A stretch of 64,000 nt of DNA from an uncultured Parasphingopyxis sp. (GCA_947259005.1 CAMYKP010000006.1:248001-312000); one strand, 5' to 3'; counted from the stretch's first letter, positions 34,107 to 46,165 are shown. Translations and numbers: made by a program. The notes: generated from the letters alone by a model not told the origin.

Positions 34107-34588
34107 GGCTGGGCGTCGGGATCTGCGCTGCCAAGATCGATGGCATTTGCCGGCTGAATCGTCGAAATGGCATGCTTATAGACAAGCTGGGACTGGCCAT
34201 CGCGGTTCAGCATCAGGCAGAACAGGTCGAATGCGGCAACTTCACCCTGCAGCATCACGCCATTGACGAGAAACATCGTCACCGGATCGCGTTCACGCTT
34301 GACGGCATTGAGGAAGATTTCCTGCAGCAGTTTCCCGCGCTTGTCCTCGGCAAATGCCGCTTCGATTTCCTCCATATCCATAGGCCCGCCGGGCATGATG
34401 GTGGAGATTGCATGCTTGTAAACCAGCTGTGACTGGCCGTCGCGGCGCAGCAGCACCGAGAAATTATCGAACCAGGTAATCACGCCCTGCAATTTCACGC
34501 CTTTGACGAGGAACATCGTCACGGGCGTCTTGCTTTTGCGCAATGTGTTGAGAAACAAATCCTGAAGTATATTGACCTTTTCAGCCAT
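34103..34588 (-). CDS. hfq: RNA chaperone Hfq with two tandem Sm domains
   Basis: The 161-residue chain holds two complete Hfq domains. The first spans residues ~5-67 ([50 protein letters not shown]) and the second ~86-150 ([50 protein letters not shown]). Typical Hfq is about 80-100 residues with one domain. Each domain keeps the proximal-face Gln/Phe region and the YKH core. Three chains could build the usual six-domain ring. It lies between ntrX and hflX as expected. Confidence 0.95.
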   Translation of the reverse strand: MAEKVNILQDLFLNTLRKSKTPVTMFLVKGVKLQGVITWFDNFSVLLRRDGQSQLVYKHAISTIMPGGPMDMEEIEAAFAEDKRGKLLQEIFLNAVKRERDPVTMFLVNGVMLQGEVAAFDLFCLMLNRDGQSQLVYKHAISTIQPANAIDLGSADPDAQP

Positions 34589-34707
34589 CTTGCGGCCTCC
34601 GGTTCTTGGCGGGTCGTGGCCCGCTGGGCATCGTTATTCGACGTCTGTTCGACAAGGCGGCGACCCGCCTCATCGTCAAATGTAGGTTGGAAGGCGCGCT
34701 ACTTCAA

Positions 34708-36086
<1,379 letters not shown>

Positions 36087-36087
<1 letters not shown>

Positions 36088-38354
36088 CAGTGTGCCTCCC
36101 CATCGTTACGCGTTAACTGGAACAGGCGATCGCTTTCCTCAGGACCGCCCGGTGCCATATCCTTGAGCGGGGCGAGTGCTTCGACATCAAGGGTGACGCG
36201 AACCCGGGTCCCGCCCCCTGCCCTGTCGGAAAATGCAATCGTCCCGAAATGTTCTTCGACAATCTTTTTGACGATCGCGAGACCAAGACCCGTGCCGCTC
36301 TCTCGGGTTGTCATATAGGGCTCGGTCAACCGCTCGCGTTCTGCAGGCAGGCCGACGCCATTATCCTCGACATCGACGACAATCCGGCCATTTTTTTGTG
36401 CAACAGAGAGCTTTACGATACCGCCCTCTTCGCCTTCGCCATGTTTTTGTTCGACCGCTTCAACCGCGTTTTTCACGACATTGGTCAATGCCTGTCCCAA
36501 TTGACGGCGATCACAAACGAGCGGCGGCAAGTCTGCTTCCGCGTCCTGCGAAAAGGCGATTTCGGGATGCGCCACCTCATGCAGGAAGATGGCCTGCCGG
36601 CAAATGTCGACGATCGATTCTTCGCGGAAAACGGGCTTTGGCATCCGCGCGAAGGACGAGAACTCGTCTACCATCCGGCGCAGGTCGCCGACCTGGCGGA
36701 CGATCGTGCCCGTGAGCTTGGAAAAGACACCGCTGTCCGGGTCTGCCGCCGCTCCGAAACGGCGCTGCAACCGTTCCGCAGCCAGCTGGATTGGCGTCAG
36801 CGGGTTCTTGATTTCATGCGCGATCCGTCTTGCAACGTCCGACCATGCTGCACGGCGCTGATCCAGCAGTTGCTGGGTTATATCGTCGAATGTCAGCACA
36901 TGGCCGCCCTGATCGGCGACCAGTGTAACAGCAAGCGTCCGCGGCTCTCCGCCACTGGTCATCTGGATCTCCCGCGTATTCGGGCCGCCGTCGATCAGCC
37001 TGTCCAGTTCGGGTGCGATATCATGCAGACACTGGCCCATCACCGCCTGCTGATCCGCCTCCATCAGTTCGGCCGCTGAACGGTTGATCAAGCGGACCCG
37101 GCGATCGCTGTCGACGGACACAACACCGGCGGTGACGCTGGACAGCACCGCCTCTGTAAACGCCCGGCGGCTGTCAAGTTGGTCATTCGCGAGTACGAGC
37201 GCGCCCGTCTGTTCTTCCAGACGGCTGGTCATGCCGTTGAAGGCGCTTGCCAGGGTGCCGATTTCATCGCGGGCATCAGGCACGGGGACGCGCGTCGAGA
37301 GATCGCCATCCGCAATTTTGCGGGCCGCATCGACCAAAGCTCCGACGGGGCGCACGAGCCGGTCCGCGACAGTCAGTGCGATCCAGATTGCTGCTGCAAC
37401 GATCAGTAACGAAATCACCAGAAGCGCGGCATTGAAACGCAATTGCATAGCCTTGCCGCGATCGATCAGCTCGTCATAGTCATTAAGGATCGCCTGTGCG
37501 CGCTCGGTCTGCCGTTGCATTTGGGGATCGGATGCACGCGAGGCATAAATGAGATAGGGCGAACCCTCCCCGAAGCGGGCAAGTGCTTCAAACCGGTCGC
37601 CCGCATCGTTGACCGCAGACTGATGTTGATCATCCAGCGTCGCCAATAGCGAAGCCGTCAGGCGCGTTTCCAGCGAACTGTCGTCTGGATTGACGAGCGC
37701 CACGGTGCGCACTTCGCCATTCTCGCCCACCGTGAAAATGGCCGCATCGGAAAGTTCGCGCGCATAGACCTGAAAGGCGAAATTCTCAACGAATTCTGCC
37801 GTTTCAAAAGCCGAACCCTCGACAAGCGGCGCGAGATCGGCCGCCATGGTGCGGGTTTCCGCCTCCACTTCTTCCAAGCTCTCCAAATAGAAATCCTGGG
37901 CGAGACTGCCCGCATTTTCGAGCGTGTCCCGCGCCCGCTCAGAGAACCAGAATTCGACACCATATTGGAACAATAGCGACGCAAAGATGACGACCAGCAG
38001 TGTTGGCACAGCCGCGATACCCGAAAAGAGCGCCACCAGGCGGACATGCAACCGCCCCCTGCCCCCAATCGGCGAGAGCGCAGCGCGCCGCTGCGCTATC
38101 CGCCGCGCGACCAGCACCATCAGGAACATCGCGGGCACCAGCAATGACACAAGCAAAAGCGCGGTCAGAAAGGGCGTCAGGAAGAGATCGTCCGAGCCCT
38201 GCCGGGTGAGGATGAAATAGCTGAGCGCAACCATCGCCAGGAAGGTGCCGAGGGTAATCAGTTCGATCGAGGGCATGAACCAGCTTTTGCGGCGCAAGCC
38301 GTCAAAACCGCCCTCGTCGTCGTTCAATTCGCCTGAAACAGCTTTGGTTGCCAT
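36087..38354 (-). CDS. ntrY: Nitrogen regulation sensor histidine kinase NtrY
   Basis: The 755-residue membrane kinase has N-terminal hydrophobic segments, a periplasmic-type sensor region, HAMP (around RLVRPVGALVDAARKIADGD), PAS and a HisKA with phospho-His in RRIAHEIKNPLTPIQ. The ATPase domain has the N box (LTNVVKNAVEAV) and G1 DNGVGLP. It pairs with NtrX, whose start it overlaps by one base. An upstream ATG at 38393 is a possible longer start. ntrB and ntrC, often present between dusB and ntrY, are absent here. Confidence 0.92.
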
Positions 38355-38477
38355 AGTTGCACGGCTAACACAGTCGCGTTGCATAGAAAACACAGTTTTC
38401 CCTAGCTTCAGACGCCTAATGGCGCTGCCACCGGGCAGTCTGTCGCAAAACCGCGAAATCGAATGATAAATCTCGGA

Positions 38478-39476
38478 TCAGGCTGCAGCTTGCGAGATGG
38501 TGGGGCCGAAGAAATCGGCTAGCATCTGGAGAACTTGCTCCGGATCGTTTTCCTGATTGGCCCGGTTCCGAAATTCGGCCGAACCCGGAAGGCCTTTGGT
38601 GTACCAGCCAATATGCTTGCGTGCGACTTTGACCCCGACATCCGTACCATAAAGATCCAGCATATCCCGGTAATGACCGGCGATTACCCGATACTGTTCA
38701 TCGAGAGACGGGTCGGCGCTGCGTTCGCCCGTTGTGAACCAGCGCATCATCTGGCTCAGAAGCCATGGCTTGCCATAGGCACCGCGCCCCACCATCACAC
38801 CGTCCGCGCCCGACAGGCGCAGCGCTTCTTCCGCATCTTCGATCGAACAAATGTCGCCATTGACGATCACCGGGACCGAAACGGCCTGTTTCACGTTGGA
38901 AACGAATGCCCAATCGGCATGGCCCCGATACATCTGGCACCGGGTGCGGCCGTGGACCGTTATCAGCTGCGCACCCAGATCCTCGGCGATATGGGCAAGT
39001 TCGGCGGCATTGCGGCTGGAATCATCCCAGCCCGTCCGCATCTTCACTGTCACAGGGACTTTGACGGCCTTCACCGTTGCCTCGATCAGGGATGCGGCGA
39101 GCGGTAGATCGCGCATCAGCGCCGAGCCTGCATCGCCGTTGACCACCTTCTTCACCGGGCATCCCATATTGATGTCGATGATCGCAGCTCCACGATCTTC
39201 ATTCAGACGCGCGGCATCGGCCATCACCTCCGGCTCGCAGCCAGCCAGCTGCATGGACACAGGTTCTTCGATCAGATCCCAGGACGCCTTTTGCAGCGAC
39301 TGGCGCGTTTCGCGGATCATCGCATGGCTCGCGATCATCTCGGTAACATTGAGGCCGGAGCCGTAGCGACGCACGAGCCGGCGAAACGGCCGGTCGGTCA
39401 CGCCCGTCATCGGCGCCAATATGACCGGCGTTTCAATGGTCAGGGGACCAACAGGGATTGGGGCAAGTTGCGTCAT
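38478..39476 (-). CDS. dusB: tRNA-dihydrouridine synthase DusB
   Basis: The 332-residue flavoenzyme reduces uridine to dihydrouridine in tRNA. It has the FMN barrel start [34 protein letters not shown] with the catalytic Cys, and [15 protein letters not shown]. Length is normal. Its divergent neighbour is ispDF; dusB, ntrY and ntrX run in the same direction and are commonly linked. Confidence 0.94.
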   Translation of the reverse strand: MTQLAPIPVGPLTIETPVILAPMTGVTDRPFRRLVRRYGSGLNVTEMIASHAMIRETRQSLQKASWDLIEEPVSMQLAGCEPEVMADAARLNEDRGAAIIDINMGCPVKKVVNGDAGSALMRDLPLAASLIEATVKAVKVPVTVKMRTGWDDSSRNAAELAHIAEDLGAQLITVHGRTRCQMYRGHADWAFVSNVKQAVSVPVIVNGDICSIEDAEEALRLSGADGVMVGRGAYGKPWLLSQMMRWFTTGERSADPSLDEQYRVIAGHYRDMLDLYGTDVGVKVARKHIGWYTKGLPGSAEFRNRANQENDPEQVLQMLADFFGPTISQAAA

Positions 39477-39578
39477 CGGGCCTTTGCGTTATGCTTTTCG
39501 TCAGGTTTTTGATATCTGGCGCGCATCTAGGGATAAAGGCGTTGGCGGGCAAGCCGGAGCTCGGCTAAGGCGATACCG

Positions 39579-40721
39579 ATGCCTGACCAATCCCGCATAA
39601 CCGCACTGATCGTAGCCGCCGGAACAGGCGAGCGTGCAGGCGGCGACCACCCTAAGCAATATCGAACTATCCGCGGCAAGACGCTTGTCGCCCATGCCAT
39701 CGACGCCTTTGCGGACCATCCAGGGGTCGGCAAAATTCGGGTCGTCATCGGCAAGGGGCAGGACGCGGCCTATCTGGAGGCGATTGCGGGGCGCAATATA
39801 GAGCCTCCGGTCACTGGCGGAGCCACCCGCCAGGAATCCGTGCGCAAGGGTCTGGAAGAAATCGCGGCATCGGGCGGCACGGATATTGTGTTGATCCACG
39901 ATGCCGCCCGCCCCTTCACACCCCCGGATGTGATCGACCGCCTGATCGATGCACTCGGGTCTACAAGCAGCGCGGTCCCGGCCCTTCCGGTGGTCGACAG
40001 CCTTGCGCGGACAGACGGCTCAACGGTCGACCGCTCCGAGTTCGTCACGGTCCAGACGCCGCAGGCTTTCCGGTTCGAAGCCATCCTCGCCGCCCATCGC
40101 GCCTGGACCGGGGAGCAGCCGGCAACGGATGATGCCGCCATCGCGCGCGCGGCAGGCCATACGGTCGAACTGGTCAAAGGCGATCCCGCGCTCAAGAAAA
40201 TTACCTTTGCAGAGGATTTTGCGATGCCCTCCCCCACCGTCACGCGCACGGGTCTTGGCTATGACGTTCATGCCTTTGCTGCGGGCGACCATGTCTGGCT
40301 GTGCGGTGTGCAAATACCGCATGAACGTACCTTGGCAGGCCATTCGGACGCGGATGTCGGGTTGCATGCATTAACCGATGCTATTCTCGGCGCGCTGGGC
40401 GAAGGCGATATTGGCGATCATTTCCCGCCGAGCGACCCGCAATGGAAAGGCGCAGCCTCGCATCGCTTCCTGACCCATGCCAGAGATCTTGCTACCGCGC
40501 GAAATGCCACAATCCACCATGTGGATGTAACCCTGATCTGCGAGACCCCGAAAATCGGGTCGCACCGTGCGGCCATGCGTGCACGGATCGCCGAAATTCT
40601 TGCGATTCCGGAAAAATCTGTCAGCGTGAAGGCGACCACGACCGAGAAGCTCGGCTTTACCGGGCGCAGCGAAGGAATCGCCGCGCAGGCCATCGCTACT
40701 CTCGGCACATTGGAGGAATGA
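39579..40721 (+). CDS. ispDF: Bifunctional IspD/IspF enzyme of the MEP pathway
   Basis: The 380-residue fusion joins two steps of isoprenoid synthesis. The N-terminal half is MEP cytidylyltransferase (IVAAGTGERAGGDHPKQYR, IHDAARPF); the C-terminal half from about residue 222 is MEcPP synthase (GLGYDVHAF, GHSDADVGLHALTDAILGAL, IGDHFPPSD). Fusion is typical for alphaproteobacteria. Dxr of the same pathway is at the left edge. Confidence 0.95.
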   Translation: MPDQSRITALIVAAGTGERAGGDHPKQYRTIRGKTLVAHAIDAFADHPGVGKIRVVIGKGQDAAYLEAIAGRNIEPPVTGGATRQESVRKGLEEIAASGGTDIVLIHDAARPFTPPDVIDRLIDALGSTSSAVPALPVVDSLARTDGSTVDRSEFVTVQTPQAFRFEAILAAHRAWTGEQPATDDAAIARAAGHTVELVKGDPALKKITFAEDFAMPSPTVTRTGLGYDVHAFAAGDHVWLCGVQIPHERTLAGHSDADVGLHALTDAILGALGEGDIGDHFPPSDPQWKGAASHRFLTHARDLATARNATIHHVDVTLICETPKIGSHRAAMRARIAEILAIPEKSVSVKATTTEKLGFTGRSEGIAAQAIATLGTLEE

Positions 40722-40722
40722 T

Positions 40723-41259
40723 ATGCGGTTGAAAAAACTTGCTGCCGGTGCCGCGTTGCTCGCGTTGTCCACTCAGGCCGCAGCCCAGCAAGCCTGCTTG
40801 ACCAATGCCGAAGCTGAAACGGTGGTCCAGGCCATGCTGCCTAGCGTCATCTCGAATGTCAGCGAGCAGTGCGGGGCCTTCCTGCCCGCCAATGCCAATC
40901 TCATAGCGCGCAGCGAGTTGCTCGGCGAACGTTACACCCCTGCTGCCGATGCTGCACGCGCGCAGGCAGCTGGCATAGCCCTGCGCATGCTGGACGATGA
41001 AGATGCCGGCAAGGCGCTCGATACCGAGTCGGGCGGAGAGCTTGTGTTGGGTATTTTCGAAATGGGAATCGCTGTGGCGCTGGCTGAGGCGATGGACACT
41101 TCAAGCTGCTCAATCGCGGACCGGATCTTCACCGTGCTTGAACCCCTCCCCGCAACAAATTTTTCGAGTTTACTGGTTCTGCTGATCGAGTTGGGCGGTC
41201 CGAATGATGACGATGGGAGTCCCCGGCCATTCTCGATCTGCGAAACCGCCCAGGGATGA
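40723..41259 (+). CDS. Exported protein of unknown function
   Basis: The 178-residue product starts one base after the ispDF stop and has a signal peptide (MRLKKLAAGAALLALSTQAA, then AQQ). The mature part contains five or six Cys (QACLTN, EQCGAFLP, SSCSIADR, SICETAQ) and helical stretches. No family is recognised. It ends in an ATGA with pncC. Spacing suggests it is read with ispDF and pncC. Confidence 0.7.
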   Translation: MRLKKLAAGAALLALSTQAAAQQACLTNAEAETVVQAMLPSVISNVSEQCGAFLPANANLIARSELLGERYTPAADAARAQAAGIALRMLDDEDAGKALDTESGGELVLGIFEMGIAVALAEAMDTSSCSIADRIFTVLEPLPATNFSSLLVLLIELGGPNDDDGSPRPFSICETAQG

Positions 41260-41795
41260 CAATGACCGAGATGGAAACGCTTCTGCCAGCGGAGTTGGTA
41301 GCGAAAGCACGCGAAGTAATCGATGCCAATCGCAAGGCCGGGCGCCGCATCGTCATTGCGGAGAGCTGTACCGGTGGACTGGTGGGTGCGGCACTGACCG
41401 AAATTCCCGGATCTTCCGATGTGTTTGAAGCCAGTTTCGTAACCTATGCGGACGAAGCCAAGATGGGCATATTGGGCGTTCATGACGGCATCATCGAAAC
41501 ATTCGGCGCCGTGTCACCCGCTGTTGCCTGGGCCATGGCGCTGGGCGCGCTCAAGCACTGCGAGGCCGATATCGCGGTCTCGATCACCGGAATCGCCGGA
41601 CCCGGCGGTGGCTCGGAATTGAAACCTGTCGGCACGGTCGTTTTTGCGCGCGCCGAACGCGGCGTCGACCCCGATGAAGTTGACGCGGATCAGAAGCTGT
41701 TTTCCAATCGGGGCCGCGCGGGCATCCGCCTTCAGGCCGCGCTATGGGCGCTCGAACTGCTATTGCCGGAAGCGCCACTCTCACCCGCGCCATAA
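41256..41795 (+). CDS. pncC: CinA-C family nicotinamide-nucleotide amidase
   Basis: The 179-residue enzyme deamidates NMN for pyridine nucleotide salvage. Motifs are AESCTGGLVGAALTEIPGSS, YADEAKMGILGV and ITGIAGPGGGS. It is a single CinA C-terminal domain, without the N-terminal molybdopterin-like part. The 3' end overlaps the convergent gene at 41732 by 64 bases. Confidence 0.92.
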   Translation: MTMTEMETLLPAELVAKAREVIDANRKAGRRIVIAESCTGGLVGAALTEIPGSSDVFEASFVTYADEAKMGILGVHDGIIETFGAVSPAVAWAMALGALKHCEADIAVSITGIAGPGGGSELKPVGTVVFARAERGVDPDEVDADQKLFSNRGRAGIRLQAALWALELLLPEAPLSPAP

Positions 41796-42217
41796 AGCGC
41801 ATCTGCCCGCGCTTCGAAACTGTCGGTCATTTTCTTCAGCGCACGATCGAACACCTGTCCAGCCAGGCTTTCAAAGACCCGGCTGCGAAAGGCGAAGTCG
41901 ACGGAAAAATCGATTTCGCAACCACCGTCCGCAATCGCCCGGAAATGCCATTCATTGTGCAGGTATCTGAGCGGCCCATCGAGATAGTCGACCGCGATCC
42001 GGTTGGCGCGATCCTTGTTGACCTTCGAAGTGAACGTCTCGCGCAGGGATTTGAAGCCGACCACGAGATCCGCGACCATTTCCGTCTCGTCATTTGCGCG
42101 AATGCGCGTGGCGATCACCCAGGGCAGAAATTCGGAATAGCGCCCGACATCCGCCACAAGGTCGAACATCTGTTCGGCTGTATAGGGAACGCGTCTGGTT
42201 TCACTGTGGCGCGGCAT
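41732..42217 (-). CDS. COQ10/START-domain ubiquinone-binding protein
   Basis: The 161-residue product is a polyketide-cyclase/SRPBCC-type domain (MPRHSETRRVPYTAEQMFDL, VGRYSEFLPWVIATRI, PLRYLHNEWHF). Such proteins are annotated RatA-like or COQ10 and are thought to bind coenzyme Q. The last ~20 residues (GAGESGASGNSSSSAHSAA) are low-complexity and lie in the region that overlaps pncC. It is directly downstream of lipA by 11 bases, a common pairing. Confidence 0.85.
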   Translation of the reverse strand: MPRHSETRRVPYTAEQMFDLVADVGRYSEFLPWVIATRIRANDETEMVADLVVGFKSLRETFTSKVNKDRANRIAVDYLDGPLRYLHNEWHFRAIADGGCEIDFSVDFAFRSRVFESLAGQVFDRALKKMTDSFEARADALYGAGESGASGNSSSSAHSAA

Positions 42218-42228
42218 GGATACCGGCG

Positions 42229-43149
42229 CTAGGCCTTTGCCAGCTGCGCTTCGCGGGCCGCGCGCAGTTTCTCGAAATCATCACCGGCATGATAGCTGGA
42301 CCGGGTTAGCGGGCTCGAGGCGACCAGCAAAAAGCCCTTGGCCCGGGCGATGGCGGCATAGGAATCGAAGGCCTGCGGACTGACGAAATCGATGACCTTG
42401 GTGTGCTTGGGCGTTGGCTGGAGATATTGACCCATCGTCAGGAAATCGACACCGGCCGAGCGCATGTCATCCATTATCTGGTGCACTTCCATCCGTTCCT
42501 CACCCAGCCCCAGCATGACACCGGACTTGGTGAAAATCGACGGATCGTGGCGCTTCACCTGTTCGAGCAGCCGGAGTGAGGCATAATAGCGCGCGCCCGG
42601 CCGAATCGTCGGATACAGGCGCGGCACCGTTTCCAGATTGTGATTGTAGACATCGGGACGGGCAGCAACGATTGCTTCAACCGCCGCCTCGGACTTGTTA
42701 CGGAAATCCGGCGTCAAAATCTCGATCGTCGTTTTTGGCGTCGTCCGGCGCAGGGCCTCGATCACCTTCACGAACTGGCTCGCGCCGCCATCGGGCAAAT
42801 CGTCGCGGTCGACCGAGGTCACGACGATATGCTGTAGCCCCAAAGCGGCGGCTGCGTCCGCAGTATGCTGCGGCTCCTTCGCGTCGACCATCGCCGGCAT
42901 TCCGGTCTTCACATTACAAAAGGCGCAGGCCCGCGTGCACACATCGCCGAGAATCATCACTGTCGCGTGTTTTTTGGACCAGCATTCACCGATATTCGGA
43001 CAGGCAGCCTCTTCGCAAACCGTGTTGAGATTGAGCTCACGCATCAGCTTGCGCGTCTCGTTAAAGGTCTCGCCCATCGGCGCTTTTACGCGGATCCAGT
43101 CCGGCTTGCGACGACGTTCGGGTTTGGCGGCTGGTAGCGGCTCGGTCAT
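42229..43149 (-). CDS. lipA: Lipoyl synthase LipA
   Basis: This 306-residue radical SAM enzyme inserts two sulfurs in octanoyl-protein to make lipoate. The auxiliary cluster motif is [12 protein letters not shown] and the radical SAM motif is CTRACAFC. The C-terminal Ser is in [15 protein letters not shown] before 43149 supports this ATG over 43170. Confidence 0.95.
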   Translation of the reverse strand: MTEPLPAAKPERRRKPDWIRVKAPMGETFNETRKLMRELNLNTVCEEAACPNIGECWSKKHATVMILGDVCTRACAFCNVKTGMPAMVDAKEPQHTADAAAALGLQHIVVTSVDRDDLPDGGASQFVKVIEALRRTTPKTTIEILTPDFRNKSEAAVEAIVAARPDVYNHNLETVPRLYPTIRPGARYYASLRLLEQVKRHDPSIFTKSGVMLGLGEERMEVHQIMDDMRSAGVDFLTMGQYLQPTPKHTKVIDFVSPQAFDSYAAIARAKGFLLVASSPLTRSSYHAGDDFEKLRAAREAQLAKA

Positions 43150-43214
43150 GCGCTCCAGATAGCGATGCACAAGCGGGCTTGCTACCCCCTTCGCGCTCTG
43201 CCAGTCACCTGATC

Positions 43215-43850
43215 ATGACACTTTTTGCAGATCTCGTCCGAGGCTATCGCCGCTTTCGTCAAAATGGCTGGACCGTACAACGCGAACGCTGGGCCGAACT
43301 GTCGCAGGGCCAGAGCCCCAAGGTTATGGTCATCGCCTGTTCGGACAGCCGCGTGGACCCAGCGCAGATTTTCGACGTTTCGCCGGGTGAAATTTTCGTC
43401 GTGCGCAATGTTGCCGCGCTTGTCCCGCCCTATGAGACGGGCGGCGGACATCACGGAGTTTCGGCGGCCCTCGAATTTGCCGTTACCCAGCTTGAAGTCG
43501 AGGAAGTCGTGGTAATGGGCCATGGCCTGTGCGGCGGTTGCCAGGCGGCGCTGGACGCCAGTTTCGCTGGTACGGAACCGGGTCGAGGCGGCTTTATCGC
43601 GGACTGGATCGGCCTGCTCGACGAAGCGCGCGAAACCGTGCTTCACAACCATGGCGCCTCCGGCGAAGAGGCGCTCCACGCGATGGAGCATGAAGCGGTG
43701 AAAACCAGCCTCGCCAATTTGCGCAGCTTCCCCTTTGTCGCCGAACGCGAAGCCGACAAGCGGCTGGCCCTGCATGGCTCATGGTTCGCAATCAGCAGCG
43801 GAAAACTGCATCTCCTCGATGAGGAAAAGGGCGAATTCCAGCCCGCCTGA
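43215..43850 (+). CDS. Beta-class carbonic anhydrase
   Basis: The 211-residue enzyme interconverts CO2 and bicarbonate. The zinc ligands are Cys and Asp in ACSDSRVDP and His and Cys in GHGLCGGC. The typical N-terminal helices precede. It is divergent from lipA with about 65 bases between the starts, the shared promoter region. Confidence 0.93.
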   Translation: MTLFADLVRGYRRFRQNGWTVQRERWAELSQGQSPKVMVIACSDSRVDPAQIFDVSPGEIFVVRNVAALVPPYETGGGHHGVSAALEFAVTQLEVEEVVVMGHGLCGGCQAALDASFAGTEPGRGGFIADWIGLLDEARETVLHNHGASGEEALHAMEHEAVKTSLANLRSFPFVAEREADKRLALHGSWFAISSGKLHLLDEEKGEFQPA

Positions 43851-43920
43851 ACCTGCCCTTCAGACGCTAATTCGGTTCATCCACACGCAACAGGTTAGCA
43901 GCGGTGCTCACAGCTGCTAG

Positions 43921-45432
43921 ATGACCGAAATGCAAACCGGACAGCTCATCTCCCTCGCCCTGTATTTCATACTCATGCTGGGTATCGGATTTTATGCCTG
44001 GAAGAAATCGACTGACAGCAGCGAGGGATATCTGCTTGGCGGCCGCCAGCTCCCTCCTGCCGTAGCAGCGCTTTCCGCCGGGGCCAGCGACATGTCGGGC
44101 TGGCTTCTGCTCGGTTTGCCGGGCGCGCTCTATGCCACCGGGCTTGTTGAAGCATGGATCGGAATCGGCCTGTTTGTCGGTGCTTTGGTCAATTGGATCG
44201 TCGTCGCGCCGCGATTGCGCGAACAGACCGAGAAGCTTGGCAATGCGCTGACCATTCCCGAATTTCTGGCCAATCGCTTCCCCAATCAGGCACTGACATT
44301 GCGGGTTGTGAGTGCGATCATCATCGTCGTCTTCTTCGCCGTCTACACCGCAGCCGGACTCGTCGGGGGCGGCAAATTGTTCGAGACCAGCTTTGCCGGG
44401 TTCGTCGGCGATATCGGGATGAGCGACTATATGACGGGTATCTGGCTGACGGCCGGTGTCGTCCTCGCTTACACCATGATCGGCGGTTTCCTGGCAGTCA
44501 GCCTGACAGATTTTGTGCAGGGCTGTATCATGGTCGTCGCACTGGTGCTCATGCCCATCGTGGTGTTGAGCAGCGATGGCGGGATTGGTGCCGCCGCAGA
44601 AGCGGTCCGCAGCGTTGACCCGCTATTTCTCGATATCACCAAGGGCTTGACCCTTGTCGGCTTCCTGTCAGCCGTAACCTGGGGCCTCGGCTATTTCGGC
44701 CAACCCCATATCATCGTGCGCTTCATGGCGGTGCGCAGCGTTGCCGAGGTGTCCAAGGCGCGCAATATCGGCATGACATGGATGGGCGTGTCGCTGCTCG
44801 GCGCGATTGGCGTCGGTATTGCCGGGCGCGCCTATGTCGAACAGCAGGGCATGGTGATCGACGATCCGGAAACGATCTTCATCGTTCTTGCCCAGCTGCT
44901 GTTCCACCCGCTGATCACCGGCTTCCTGCTTGCCGCGCTGCTTGCTGCGATCATGTCGACGATCAGTTCGCAGCTGCTCGTTTCCTCCAGTTCGCTGACC
45001 GAGGATTTCTACCGCCTCTTCCTGCGCCGCAATGCCAGCGAGCGCGAGGCGGTAAATGTCGGGCGGCTCTCGGTGTTGCTGGTATCGCTGGTCGCCATCT
45101 GGATCGCCAGCGATCCGGAGAGCGAAGTGCTCGGGCTCGTATCCAACGCCTGGGCCGGATTTGGCGCAGCATTCGGCCCGCTGATCCTGCTTTCGCTGAC
45201 ATGGAACCGGATGAACGGTGCCGGCGCGGTAGCCGGGCTGGTTACCGGCGCAGCGGTCGTAATCGGGTGGATAGCGATGGGCTGGAACTCTGACTTTATG
45301 GGCGGTCCGGGCATTTACGAGATCATCCCCGGCTTCCTCGCTGCGCTTATGGCAATCATAGCGGTCAGCCTGATGACCAAGCCACGGGACAATCCGGCTC
45401 TCGAATCCACGCCTAACAACCCGACCGCCTGA
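43921..45432 (+). CDS. putP: Sodium/proline symporter
   Basis: The 503-residue transporter is an SSS-family protein with about 13 hydrophobic segments. Marks include EGYLLGGRQLPPAVAALSAG, ASDMSGWLLLGLPGA (the sodium/proline site region), TWGLGYFGQPHI and STISSQLLVSSS. The 3' end is followed after 16 bases by the NYN gene. Substrate by family only. Confidence 0.92.
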   Translation: MTEMQTGQLISLALYFILMLGIGFYAWKKSTDSSEGYLLGGRQLPPAVAALSAGASDMSGWLLLGLPGALYATGLVEAWIGIGLFVGALVNWIVVAPRLREQTEKLGNALTIPEFLANRFPNQALTLRVVSAIIIVVFFAVYTAAGLVGGGKLFETSFAGFVGDIGMSDYMTGIWLTAGVVLAYTMIGGFLAVSLTDFVQGCIMVVALVLMPIVVLSSDGGIGAAAEAVRSVDPLFLDITKGLTLVGFLSAVTWGLGYFGQPHIIVRFMAVRSVAEVSKARNIGMTWMGVSLLGAIGVGIAGRAYVEQQGMVIDDPETIFIVLAQLLFHPLITGFLLAALLAAIMSTISSQLLVSSSSLTEDFYRLFLRRNASEREAVNVGRLSVLLVSLVAIWIASDPESEVLGLVSNAWAGFGAAFGPLILLSLTWNRMNGAGAVAGLVTGAAVVIGWIAMGWNSDFMGGPGIYEIIPGFLAALMAIIAVSLMTKPRDNPALESTPNNPTA

Positions 45433-45448
45433 CCAAGGATCACCGCCA

Positions 45449-46165
45449 ATGCCCAACGATCACAGCCGTCACAGCCCCAATATCGCGCTCCTGATCGACG
45501 CCGACAATGCCTCGCACCAGGGTATCGATCCGGTGCTGACCGTCCTTGCCGAGCTCGGAACGGTCAACATTCGCCGCGCCTATGGCAACTGGCGCAAACA
45601 GGGCCTCAAAAGCTGGGTCGACAAACTGCACCGCTACGGCATCGAGCCGCAGCAGCAGTTCGATCTGACCAAAGGCAAGAACGCCACCGATATGAAGATG
45701 ACGATCGACGCGATGGACCTCCTTTATTCGGAACGCGTCGACGGGTTCGGGATCATGTCGTCCGACAGTGATTTCATGCCGATGGCGATGCGCATCCGGC
45801 AGGACGGGCTTCCGGTATATGGCTTTGGCAGCAACAAGACGCCCGACGCCTTCAAACAGGCCTGCAGCCGCTTCATCGATGTCGATGCGCTGATCAAGGC
45901 GGAGAAAGGGGCTGGAGCGAGCGGCGGCAAAAGCGAGGTGGACGAAGAAATCGTCGCCCTGCTTATCGATGCCTATGACGCCGCGAAACGCGATGAAAAC
46001 GGCTTTGCAGCACTAAGCGCCGTCGGCCAGCGCGCGGGCAACCGTTCCAGCTTCGACGTCCGCAACTACGGCTATGCGCGGCTCAGCGATTTGATCGAAA
46101 CGATTCCGAATTTTCAAACGGAGAAGCGCGCCAATGGGCAGGTTTGGGTGAAGCGGCTGCGGTAG
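45449..46165 (+). CDS. NYN-domain RNase with OST-HTH/LOTUS domain
   Basis: The 238-residue protein has a NYN domain with LLIDADNASHQ, KNATDMKMTIDAMDLLYS and MSSDSDFMPMAMRI, the usual acid cluster. From about residue 150 the C-terminal OST-HTH/LOTUS-type part (EEIVALLIDAYDAAKRDENG and YGYARLSDLIETIPNFQ) probably binds RNA. The NYN-LOTUS pairing occurs in bacteria with proposed roles in RNA turnover. It is 16 bases after putP. A separate NYN protein without LOTUS is found in the island at 22.4-23.0 kb. Confidence 0.9.
   Translation: MPNDHSRHSPNIALLIDADNASHQGIDPVLTVLAELGTVNIRRAYGNWRKQGLKSWVDKLHRYGIEPQQQFDLTKGKNATDMKMTIDAMDLLYSERVDGFGIMSSDSDFMPMAMRIRQDGLPVYGFGSNKTPDAFKQACSRFIDVDALIKAEKGAGASGGKSEVDEEIVALLIDAYDAAKRDENGFAALSAVGQRAGNRSSFDVRNYGYARLSDLIETIPNFQTEKRANGQVWVKRLR

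Noticed and set aside
32907-34157. 416-codon open frame on the plus strand opposite hflX
   Set aside because: It is the antisense of a confidently identified GTPase gene. The translation has no motif and its length is due to GC-rich codon bias.
41732-42217. RatA toxin of a toxin-antitoxin pair
   Set aside because: The START-type protein is paired with lipA, not a RatB partner; in alphaproteobacteria this family is better read as a COQ10-like protein.
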